Shown here in pieces: positions 36,896 through 48,691 of a DNA stretch of 64,000 nt; position 1 is the first letter of the stretch; every line of letters starts with the position of its first letter. The notes under the pieces are model-generated. The model did not search any database. It saw nothing but the letters and a program-made list of their open reading frames with translations, and was not told the origin of the DNA. The translations under genes were made by a program, and so were the position numbers. Source of the stretch: Allodiplogaster sudhausi (lineage: Eukaryota > Nematoda > Chromadorea > Rhabditida > Diplogasteridae); contig CALZFC010000005.1 in assembly GCA_945643635.1 (NCBI GenBank), positions 9,514,501 to 9,578,500 of the forward strand, written 5' to 3'.

Positions 36896-37444
36896 TTAGA
36901 GAAGTGGCGTCAGCTTCAGCGCCAAGTTCTCGATACGGTCAAGCTCTGGAACAGAAATTAAAATAGGTAATCGAGAAGATAAACAAAATATCACAAAACG
37001 AAAGACTGCTGCAAACAAACTGCAGACAACATTTCAAATACACACACCGTTAAATATAGTGTGCTAGGCGACGATACCGAATAGTCGTGTTTTACACCAT
37101 AACACTACAGTTATATCAAACTCACCTAACTTATCCATTGTGCACTTGAATTTGGTATCTTTTAGCAACTTCAAAACATCAACGATAATTATAATCAACT
37201 ACTGATAATTTCACTACAGAACCAAAATATTCCAATGATTTTCAATGTTTTCATTGCAAGAAGAATTGGCCATGTTGAATTGCACTTTCTTCTGGATTGC
37301 TTCAAGGTGTCGTCTTTCCTCCGAGAGGGTCTCCCTCGGACTTGGTCTAAAAGCCTCTTTGCCAGGTTCACGGACCTGTCCCGGAACAAACGGGAGACGT
37401 GGAACGGAAGAGAAGTGAAAAGATGCTGCAACGAGTGTGGCCAT
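36896..37444 (-). CDS. Predicted 83-aa small protein, one base upstream of CHERP
   Basis: Three short exons join in phase: 37286-37444 (starts ATG GCC), 37126-37168 and 36896-36945 (ends TAA). Donors are AAA|GTGCAA and TTAG|GTGAGT; acceptors are TTTTGAAG and CTGTTCCAG. The product has a neutral N-terminus (MATLVAASFHFSSVPRLPFV), a charged helical middle (SEERRHLEAIQKK) and an amphipathic tail (LDRIENLALKLTPLL). No family is recognised. Its stop and the CHERP start read TAA-G-ATG, so the two could be a bicistronic unit resolved by trans-splicing at TCTCTAAG, or the last two exons could be the 5' leader of CHERP. Exon joins are my reading and need transcript support. Confidence 0.5.
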
Positions 37445-37740
37445 GAGAGGCGGATGTCAGAAATAAGAGAGACTCCCTCACTGTCTTCCGGAACACTCCC
37501 ACAACCACAGAGAAAAATATTGACGAGGAAGATTCACGAGTTCATATTTTTCTCTATGCAATTTTGATATTTATTTAAACTAGGATTTTTATGAGTAACA
37601 GTTTTCTAATTCTCCATTCTCTCTCTCTCACTCTCTTTCTCTCTTTCACTCACTTTTTGCTCTCTTTATTTGTCTTTCTCTATCACTATTCCTCTAAGTG
37701 TGTCTCTCGCTTCCTCTCACTTGCAGTAATTATAAAAAGG

Positions 37741-39303
37741 ATGATGCGACCACCGCTGTGGCTGACCTTTCCGCTAACGCCTCGGCAGTCTAATCTGACA
37801 TCTTCAGTAGAAGGTAAGAAGAGATTCCCCGATCTATTCACGAAATACACCCTCTCTTTGGCTCATATCTTGAGATGCCCATACCCATGATGGTGTCGTC
37901 CACCGTCCTCCGCTTTGGCTGACCTTTCCACTCGAGGAAGAATCTGCAGCCGGTCGACGACCACCTTCCAAAGGAGACAAATCCACGTCCAATACTAGAG
38001 CACCTATCACATCTCGGCCGACAACTATCGAATATCCAGATCGCTTGGACAGCTTTAATGGTTTTTGAGGGAGAGAGAGAAAGAAGGAAAAGAAAGAAAG
38101 AGAGAGAGAGAGGGAGAGGGAGAGAGAGAGGGAGATAGAAGTAGAGAGAGAATAAGAGAGCAGGATAATTCAGACTCATCATTACCTGCCTCCTCTCGCC
38201 GTCATTTGTTCCTTCATCCGATCCGCGTTGCAACTCTCAATTACAATCCAGAATTCTCACTAATTGACGACGACTGTTCTCTCGAGGATTGTGAGAGGCC
38301 AGGTCGGCAGAGCTTGAAGGGAGCATGCACAATAAAATTTTTTATTATTTTCATATAAAACAGTTATGGTAGAAAATGGTTTGGCTAGTGTATATAATGA
38401 AATGAAAAAGAGAAGAGCCATTCGTGCGCAGGAATCGACGTGGAGTTCATGCTGGCTGCCCTGCGCATAGCCCGCATTCCCTATCGAGAAGTGCGCATCT
38501 CGCTGCCCACCAAGGACGAGCTCGTCGATGTGGTCGCCAATGGTCGCGGATTTATTTCTATTTAATTCCAAAACATAACTTACGTGGAGCTCTCTTTTAA
38601 AGAAAAGAAGTTTTTTGTCGTGTACCTCCTTTAGATTCAACCGAGGCAACTCTCTGAACACAAAATGATTTATTGAACGAGACCATAGTTTATGAAGAGC
38701 TCGAGTAAATAGTACCATAGTGCACTAGAAAGAAGCCTATAATTAATTTATTCGAACGCCGCTTCAGGCACCGTCGACCTCGGCCTTCACATGGTGCCAA
38801 TCTACGCGACGAACGTTCATCGCGTTCGCTTCTCCACTCCTCTCGACACCATTGCCTTTGGCTATCTGCAGAGGGAGCTGGATGAACTCGAACAAAAAGT
38901 ATGTGTTCATCTTTATTCATGCTTTTGTTTTCTTATATACATATTTAAAACGCCCTTGTTTAAAAAGGGAGAAAAATTGTGCATAAACTAATGACCTTGA
39001 AGCGTGGTAATCTTTTGAGGACTACATTCTGGACATGTTCGACCCGCTGGTGATCTACATCGTTGTAGGGCTGGTCGCGGCCATCTCAGCCATGATGCTG
39101 CTGCTCTTCTGGGTGCGTCCGTGGAATGCAGCGAAGAGGATGCGGCCAGGTTCGACTGAGACAATCCAAGCATTCTCAGTCTCTCCTTTATTCTCTCCCT
39201 CTCTCTCTACCTCTCTTTCTCTCTCTCTCTCTGTCTTCTTTCTTCTCTCTACCTTCCTTGCTCTCTCTCTCTCTCTGTCTTCTTTCTTCTCTCTACATTC
39301 CTT

Positions 39304-39340
<37 letters not shown>

Positions 39341-41943
39341 TACTTCTCAGCTGAAATGTCCTGGTCGGAGCGAATCAACATCTCTATCCGTGCCTTTGAT
39401 GAGTACGTGTGGTACATCAGCAGTTTAACGTTCAAACAACCAGCCAAGAATTATTACGGTGATTTTTTCCTGTCAATGTTTCCATTCTGTACATATTAAG
39501 ATTACAGGCAACATCCTAACAATTTCCGTTTGATCTAAAATAAGATTTTTGAAAGGTGTGCCTCTCTCAATGTTCGCTCTTCTCGCAACGGCTCTCATCG
39601 GTATTTTCCTCTTCAACCAAATCTACAGCACGAAAATGACGTGGATGTTCATGTCCTTATTCAAGAAGGGCTTCTATGTCAAGTCTATCGACACGGTAGC
39701 AATGTTTTGGTTTTCCTTTTTTGCGAATCGAGGGTTTTTCAATCACACTTTTTTCCTTAGAATTTTTCTCGTTTCCAGATGTTCTCTGCGCTCGAATCGG
39801 GAGCGTATAAGGTTTGTTAAAGTCAACCTCTCTTCACTCATCCTGTCGCTCCGATTTTACAATAAATATTTTGTTTTTATCGATAATTCCCAGGCGCTAG
39901 CCAACCTCGCTGAGATCAACGGCACGGTCTGCAACTACCTAAACGACTTCCAGTGTATGCGGCTGCTTTCCATGTCTTATGCGTCAGTTCAGTAGAGAGA
40001 CATTTATTTATTCAACTTTTATGGTAGCTGCTCCGTCTTTAATTTAGATGCTCTTACATTAGTATGTAAAAGTTTTGCTTTACCATTTTTCAGTAGTCAA
40101 ATTTATTCTTTTTTTAAGTTAATCATCCTTTTCTTAAAATGTAATGTAACAGATTCATTGGCAACATAAGTGGTGAGGAGGAGATGAACGAGCTGGCGCT
40201 GACTCATCGAATGGGCTTTGCTGAGATTCGCGACGATCTGCTGTTTGCTATTCTTTTCTTGTTTTCATTGGTTCAGATGTGTACCTAAACGTCGATGTCA
40301 AAAATATTTTAGTTCAGTATTTTCCGGGACTCTTCGAATACAACCTTCACCTTTATTGAAAAAAAAAAATTAGCTGACATCGTCTTATATCTTTTAAGTG
40401 TCTTGTACCACATAAGCATTGAATGTCCTTTCTCTCTCTTTTCTCTCTCTCACTCTCTCTCTCTTCTCTCTCTATCTCTCACTCTCTCTCTCTTCCACTA
40501 GCTCTCTCTCTCTCTCTCTCTCTCTGATATGCACTGCTTCTCTAGTCAGCATTCCGTAAGCATCATGGACAAGCCCCGTCGTATTCTCTTTGTCCGCGAA
40601 GAGAACATCACTCCTGGCTATGTTGCCTATCCAATCTCTCGGTTAGATGCAATCATTTTCTTCTGCTTTTTACAAGCGAGTTTTTCAATTACTTATAAGC
40701 TTTAATAAATGAATTGTTTTACATTCTTTCTTCATTCGTTTCTTACAAAGACAAATATGATTACACGTCTCAATCAACGTAATCTCAGTGACATGATGTG
40801 GCTGGCGGAGCGGCTGAATCGCGTGATTGCCATGTCTTCCGGTTGTCTCTCCACCATTCGCTCTCGCTACAGGCGTCCCTTCATGAGTTACAGGTTTGAT
40901 TTCTGTGAATGCTCCTCATAATCACTTAACTCCATAACTGATCCCTTACTCAAAACTTATAGAGTTATTTATTGGAATTACCGAGTTGCTCCGAAAAATC
41001 CATAATGTTGCATTGAGCGTGACACCGACACAAGACTCGGCAACGCCCGTGATGCTGCAGCATCTGCAGACGGCCTTCCGCAACTACGGCATCATGCTCG
41101 CGGCTTCCGTTGTCGTTCTCGGTACGGTACCCAATCCCAATCAAGTCAAATCGTAACTATTTGTTCCAATATATGTAACCGACCGAGAATAATGTCACTG
41201 ACGATATTCTCGCTTTTATGAACATTCGAGTGCCAATTCAACCTAGTAAAAAGCGCTTTCACTTTCAGAAAATCAGATTACAAAATGAATAAATAAACGA
41301 ACTGCTTTAGCTTTCTAATACGCCTTTGTAGCCTTGGAGATCATTCTGGACAAGTTCCTCGCCACCATAACCGTAATCGTGATGCGGTTCACTCGACACA
41401 AGGACGGAAGCGATTCGGAAGTTGCCAAGGTATGGAAGTAACCATTTTATCAGAGTTATTTTCAGGTATAATACATAAATGTATATTTAGGTGTAGATAG
41501 TTTGTAAATCTTATTATTAATTCTAAAGATAATGGCAGGAAATAAGATTAGAATAATAATTATTAAAATAGCGCATCAATATTCAGGCTCTGCTCGCGAT
41601 GGCCGATCGACGAAACGCGAATCGAGTGCACTTTGATCTGCAAGACAGACAGCGGAGAGAGAGAGAACAAGAAGAGAGAGAAAACTGCAAAAGAAGAGAC
41701 GCAGATAGTGCGAGGGTGGAAAGAGGAAGGGTAACCGAAGCATAAGCAGAGGTAAAAAGATAAAGAAAAGATCATTAACTGTCTCACCCGTCATCTTCCA
41801 TTTACATATGTATGTACAAATAATATACATCTATGCCACCTACTGAATGAATGTTAAAGGACCAGATCATGGAATCATCCTACAGTATCTTTCTTCGCGG
41901 CCTCAACGCCAGCTCACTAAACTTCGATTCCTCTGCCATTTAA
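37741..41943 (+). CDS. Ionotropic glutamate-receptor-like (IR) channel subunit
   Basis: Ligand-gated ion channel subunit of the divergent nematode ionotropic-receptor type, expected in neuronal membranes. Exons: 37741-37813 (may extend 5' to 37727 as an internal exon), 38432-38542, 38768-38898, 39020-39149, 39351-39458, 39556-39695, 39779-39811, 39894-39982, 40153-40278, 40546-40641, 40789-40893, 41018-41121, 41332-41429, 41587-41730 and 41860-41943 (TAA). Ligand-binding lobe 1 runs RPPLWLTFPLT, VEGIDVEFMLAALRIARI, VDLGLHM and VRFSTPLD. Membrane segment 1 is PLVIYIVVGLVAAISAMMLL; a short pore-side stretch and LATALIGIFLFNQIYSTKMT follow, where YSTKMTWMF occupies the SYTANLAAF position; the last helix is GIMLAASVVVLALEIILDKF. 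No large amino-terminal domain is seen; upstream exons may be missing. The exon 9 to 10 junction is the least certain. Confidence 0.87.
39180..39346 (+). repeat. (CT)n run in IR intron ending at an acceptor
   Basis: Intron 39150-39350 is mostly CT dinucleotides, with a near-exact tandem copy of a segment around TCTTTCTTCTCTCTAC; the last CT run ends eleven bases before the TTCTCAG acceptor. Confidence 0.85.
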
Positions 41944-43343
41944 TTTTTATGCCACTTGATTAAAAAATATTAACAAAAATGTAGGTTAATGTATCCCCGT
42001 ATCGGCCGTTGACCAAGCCTCTGTTCATTGGGACCAATGAACTTTCATTGAAGCTGATAGTGAGGATGAAAGGGAGAAGGGTAAGGCATGAATGCACCAT
42101 TCGACGACGGAACTTGCCTTCACTGGCGGCTTCGATGTGTCCAAGCCGAGGATTTCCAGAAACTTGACATGCAAAAATATTAAATTTTTTGCCCAGTATT
42201 TTTGAAACCAATATTTTAGGATGGTCAATTCTATCGAATCAAATATTTAATTTTACGGACCACAAATAATTTGAACAGAAAAATAAGAACAATGGAAAAC
42301 AAGTTCAGCCTTGTAAACAACACAGAGCAGGCCAAATAATTTCCACTGGTTCTGATACAAAATTCTTTTCTTTCCATTAGTGTTCAACCTTTTAATGCTT
42401 TTTATACCTACTGAATTCACATTTGTGCAGAAGGACTGAAGATGAAGGACATTTTAGAAGTTTTATTCATTCAATAATTCATTATTTATATGCCATTTAT
42501 CTCGCCAAAATCCATATGCCATTTGACTAAATGGATATGACAGAGGTCAGAATAGAATATTTCGATCGTTGTGCTTATGGACGCTAAAGAAATGAAAGGA
42601 TCCTATTTCGATGGATATACATAACCGGATGGTTTGCACTCTTTCTACATACAAAGTGGCGTCTACTCCCTACCTCAAACGGCCTAGAGCTTATATATAA
42701 TGAGATAGAAAATGTGAGGCGGTCCTTGACTACACTCGGATTTCGCAATAGACCTTTGCAACAATACGGGTTAACGTTTACATATTCTACCTTTGAACAG
42801 GGCAAAGGAACATGCTGAGTATATTATACTGTGTAGATGAGGTGACCGTACCCTGAATGTGAACTGAAAGAAGGAGAGTGGTGGCGAAATGAGAGAGAGA
42901 GAACAAGCTTTTTGGTAGGAGAAGAAGAAAAGAAAGAAACGAAGACTATGCACTTTACTCTTTCTACGAATTCAGAGAAGGTAGGCTGGGTTATTTGGCA
43001 CACACGAGAATTGAACGTTCACACACAAGCGGTTGAGCGCATTCTCTTGTAAGACGGATAGAATAAGGGGCAGCAGCTATCGACCGCAAAGAGAGAAAGG
43101 CAAAAGAAAGGTAATCAAAACAATTCGAGGATCTCATGACTGGCGTATTATTGCAACGGTTTGGTAGAGGAAGACGGCGGCGCATTTTCAACATTATATT
43201 TCTTCTTTTTCTTTCTTAAAAAAACAATTTTTTTATAAGAAACAATTTGAAGGCGAGGCGATGTGCAAGGGTATAGATTACGTCTCTAAATGATTTCAGG
43301 CAAATAGCATGCTTGAATTTCGCGCCAAAAAGAGGGTGGGGCT
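41944..43343. other. Gap between convergent genes, no gene seen
   Basis: The plus-strand IR channel and minus-strand Rap1GAP converge on this region, so it should hold both 3' UTRs. No exon, long repeat or RNA gene is recognised. Very short GA runs occur near 42893. Confidence 0.6.
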
Positions 43344-46300
43344 TCACTGGGCGGATATCTCGACAGACGTCTTGTGTACGGTGGGAATAGCAGAGTCGGT
43401 AGAGGATGCGGTGGAGGAGGAAGACGAGGAGGGCTGTCGCTGCTTGACGACGAGACGGCGAAGACGGAGGATCTCTTCGTTCGCGCGGTCCAGCTCGGCC
43501 GCCAGCGTCGACTGTCTGGAAAAAGGTTGACATTTTTTTATTATTTTTTTTTTTGCAAAATAAGTTTAAAAATTAAGATTTTCCATCTCGCACAAATGTA
43601 CAATGTGAGCAAAAAAAAAACAATTTATAAATCTCTTATGAGATTGAGGTGAGAGATAACAGACAAAATAAAGGGACGCGACAAAGAACATTAGGAGAAA
43701 TCTAATAATCTCCTTTAAATATGTACATAACTACATTAATCATCGTCTCTCCCACCATCGCTCCTTGCACGATCCCCTTCTCTGTCTCTCTAACGTGTTC
43801 TCCAGCTCACCTGTCTTTGAGCTTCTTGATGTCCGTCTTGCAAGTGACGTTCTGCTTGAGCAGCTCCGACTTCTCGTTCTGCAGTCTGTCCACGTCTACC
43901 ACGAGCGTCTCGAGGCTGCAATGGCGTAAGATCTTTTTATTATTATTTACGATTCTCGCAACTACATAGCAGTAGAAAACACATATGTATGTATGTACAT
44001 ATTCATATTTCCTTTTGTATTTAAATTTTTTTGTGTAAGATATATTACATGAAATGTAAAAATAAAAAAATGAAATTTCAGCTGACCGCTTCGCATCGTG
44101 CGGCGACAGCTGCTCCTCGACGGCGCAGAAGGAGCACGACAGCCGATTCGCCGCGTGGTTGTTCTCCGTCGACGACATCGACTCCTGCCGACGAATATTA
44201 CTCATTTATTATATTTTACCTATTATATTTCACTATTTATTTTTTATAATATATAACATAACAGATTCAAGAGGGGATACGTATTGATTCATTCTCAAAG
44301 GAGGCAATGAACCGACCATTCCAGTGTCCGAATCGTGAGCGTGTTCGTGTTCGCACTCTTCGCCCTCGTCATACTCTTCCTCTGCGTCGTTCTCAACACT
44401 CGACAGATCCCAGTCGATCGTTCTGAATACCTTTATTGATTATCTATCAGTTGTTCGGGCGCTAAATTCAAATTACATACCTGAGACGATGCTCGCTGCC
44501 GTGGTTCTTGAGCGAGAGATGCCGTGAGACGGCCATTCGCTTGGCATTTCCAGAGGAGAGTGGCGAGGAGGCAGTAGAGAGCTTGTGCTGGTGGTGCGCG
44601 TGCAGAGAGGAGAGGCCGTCGCACTCGTCCTCCAGGCTGCTGAAAACAATATTATTATTCATGCTTCTTTAGAAACAATTTTAAAAATGTTTCGTTTGTT
44701 GCCTGTTATATAATTTACGGTCAGACGTTGTTCAGATTATATGTTTCGCTGTTATGCTTACTAAAAATGATTCACATTTTCTCTGCTACAGTACACTGAC
44801 CCGTCGTCGTGATGGTGGTGATGTCGGGGGCAAGAGGCGGCGCCGGACGAAGACGAGGACGAAGAAGATACAGTACTCTTCGCTGTCTCGCTACTCGCGA
44901 TACGGTGCTTCTTCGCCACGACGGGAATGGCGCGAGAGGGCATCGACATGGAAGTGGCACGCTGGGCTGGCGAAGAGATCGTCGGCGTGTCTTGGGAGAC
45001 TGAACGGGACCTGGAAGACGGGCAGTTCAAGAGGGTGAAGAGAGAGACAGAGAGAGAGAAAGAGAGAGAGAGAGAAAGAGGAATAGAGAGAGAGCTAGAG
45101 GAAGGGCAACTTCAAACCTGCCGCTGAATGCCTTCTTGACGGTCGAGAAGATGGAGAGTGACTGCTGGCTTCCCTCGGTGGCTTCGGTTGTCTCGAGGAT
45201 GGAGAGTCCGTAGAACTCAGCGCGTTCCTTCAGATTGCCGTAGAGTCCTTCGAGAAGCGACGCGCGCGTTCGCTCCTGATTTATGTACAATAAATATATA
45301 CCGTAAATCAATTTTATTTAAAAAAAATTTTAAAGTTAAATTATGTAGATGAAATGAATATTTCTGACCGCCAGCTTGCCAAACTTCTGGCTCTTGTACG
45401 CGGCGTTCTCTGCGTTGACGAGCTTGGTGAGCAGGAAGTTGCGGAACTCCTGGCCACGACGGAAGATGGCCGGCGTGGGGAGTGTCGGGCCGAAGAAGGG
45501 CACGTCGTCACGGGCAGTCACGGACACCTGGAGGAGAGAGAGAGAGAGAGTGAGAGAGAGAAGAGGTTTGAGAGAGAGAAAGAAAGAGAAGATATTTGAG
45601 AGAGAGAGACAGAGACAGAGAGAGAGACGACTTCCTTACCCGATAGCGAACTTTGTCGCTGAGTGGCTCGATCGGCTGTACGACAATGTAGGCGTGGAGG
45701 AAGTTGGAGGCGATGCAGTCGGGCGAGAACGGAGTGTTCGCCTCCTGCAACAGCAACAAGGTATTTCACATAACACTCTCGACAAGTGCTATTTTCTCTT
45801 TTTTGGAAAATTCTTATTCACTCCAACTAATATTTAAAATATTAAAGATTAAAACAATTGTTTAAAAAAAGATTGATATACAATTAAACACGGACCTGAA
45901 AGACGACGGCGACAATGTCATTGCCGATGTGGCGCTTCCTCTGCAATTGCTGCGTGTCGCCAACCGTGAAGGGAAGCAGAGTCGAGACGTGGAACAACAG
46001 TTCGCGTCCTAGAATTCCAGTTTTCTTATATTTAAAAACAACTTCCCTTCCTATTAAGAGAATGAAAAGGGCAAGTATGAATTGGCTGGGAAAACTGACC
46101 CCTGAATTCAGAGTAGACCGTCTCTACGCCCGTCTGCCCGTGCATCGTGTCGAGTCCGCCGCGGTAGCCCTGCATTCATTTTTTTCTCATTGTTTTACTA
46201 TCTACATATTTCATTGAAATGGAAATCAATAGTGATATAACAAAATTGATAAAAGAAATAGAGTCCCATAAATTGCGGAAACAATACTTAAAAAAAACGC

Positions 46301-47793
46301 TACCTGGAATCCTCGCAGTTCGACTCTCTCGCCGATGACTGAGAGGAATTCGTCAAAGGCTGGACTGCCTGCGGCGTTCCCGAACATCTCCTCCTCGGTG
46401 ACTTGGCCAGTCTGCAGACAAACGGGGCTTGTTTATCTCATTTAAATCCACCTTAACTTAATTCTGCATTTATCATCGTTATCTTTCTCTTACAATGAAT
46501 TGTCTTCCCTCTCTTCCCCCCTTTTTGCTTACCTTTTGGTAGACAACGCCAAACTTGTACGTGTTCGTCAGCACATGCTCGTCGTATCTAAATTGAATGA
46601 AAGAGAGATGGCGAAACCGAGAGATGAGAGAGAAAGAAGAGAGAGAGAGAGATCGGTGAGAGAGAAGAAAGTAGAGAGAGCGCGATGAGAGCTAGACAGC
46701 GAGATAAAGGGAGAAGAGAGAGAGATCGATAGAGAGAGAATAGATTGATAGAGAGAGAGAGAAGAGAGAGAGAGATGGAGAGAGAGAAGAATGTAGAGGT
46801 AAATGTGCTGACTGGACAATCAGCTCGGATCCGCCTGGGAAGGCGACCGGATGGAACTTCTCGGTCGTCACTTCATCGCAGAGTAGACGCGCCATGCGAG
46901 ACGCGGAGGGGCGGTCGGCGAGAGCTGCAAGACACGTTAGATGCGCTATTCAAATATGTACTGGAATGAAAAATTATACCTAAATACGTTCACTTAGGAA
47001 TATCTTCAAACATTGTTTATACACTTCTCATAAACATTGCAAAATGAATTATAATAAATAAATAAAAGTGGCGCATTTAACGTAATATGTAACACTTTAC
47101 AATATAAAAAAGAAGATCGAACACTTAGTAAATCGATACTGACCGCTAGCCGGAACAATCTCATGCACGGTGCCCTGGCGAGTGCGCAGCATGATGCGGA
47201 AGTGAGCCTGCGAGGAGATCGTCTCAGTGCGCACGCTCAGAACGAGCGGGCCAAGCGCGTCATCGAGCGCGTAGAAGTCATGGTGCTCCTGGAGAGAAAG
47301 TACAAATTAACTACCGTAATCCTGTCACTCCTTTCCTCCTAATAGCCTAGCCGGTAGTTCTCGAAATCCAAAACTCTTCTCCCCAGTCTAATTTAATTCG
47401 ATGTAATAATGCCAATTTAATAATGTTGAAAGAGCCAATTTGTAGTGTGCTACCGTACCCGTCCGAAAAAGTGTCTTCGATAGCAGTGCGAAGTGTCGTC
47501 CGTCTCCAACTTGAAGCGGGCGCAGCTGTTCATTGGGTGGCCTGGAAATTTTAATTACTTTATTTAAATTCTTTTACCATAATTCGTTTTAGGACTCTAT
47601 TCAGGTGCCTTTTTCTTTAATTTTTTGTCACCCACTCTTCATCCAAATGCGGTAGCTATTTTTGTTTTCTAATCTTGCACCCTCACCGCTAATGTCTTCG
47701 TCGAGCGTGATCGAAGAGGAGGAAACGCCGTCCATCCAGAAGCCGCTTGGCGGCAGCACGATTTGGGGATACGGTCCGGGGCGAGAGAGTATC

Positions 47794-47840
<47 letters not shown>

Positions 47841-48650
47841 AAAGAGAGAAAGAAAAGGAAACAAAGAAAGAGAGAAGGGCATAACGGTTGTGTTGTGCAA
47901 GCTTTTCAGGAAGTATTTTCTGTTCTTCAGGCAGTAAATATTATAATCGTCCCCGATGCAAGCGGTGACATTATTCACTGCTCTACTTGTCTGTCTTGTC
48001 GTGAGAGAGAGAGAAAGCGAGAGAAAAAGAGAAAGAGAGAGAGACAGCGAGAGAAAGAAAGAAAGAAAGAGAGAGAAAGAGGACTCGAAAATATGTTCAT
48101 GAAATCACATCATCAGCATCCGATTGAATGCACCATGAATAATCATACCCTGGCAAAGGAATATAAACTTGCAACAATGTCATGGGGGGGGTCATGCGGG
48201 CATTCATCCTTTCCAGTGCAAGCTGATCAAACAAGTCACTTTCCCATTATTTTTGGCCCCGATCGCCATGATCGACCCTGCGTTCAACTCTACTCTTTCC
48301 ACCGCATTTCCATCCACCTTTGCTGGTCTTCTCTCTTCCTCTCTCTCTCTCTCTCTTTCGATCTCTCTCTCTCTCTCGATCTCTCTCTCTCTCTTTCTCC
48401 ATTTCAACCCTTCTCTCTCTCTTTCTCTGCCTCTCTATCACGCCCTCTTCCTGGATCGATCACTCTCCCCGTCATCCGCCTTCCGTGTTTGCCCAGATAT
48501 TTGTACACGGTCCGATGAGAATCTGACTCCGGACTCCTGAATTGGCTTATGCCAGGCAGGTGACTGCCAGTCTCTACATCGATACTCCTCCACGTCTTTG
48601 TATCTACTAGCCTTCTCTCTCCTGCTCTCTCTCTCTCTCATTCACTCTCT

Positions 48651-48691
<41 letters not shown>

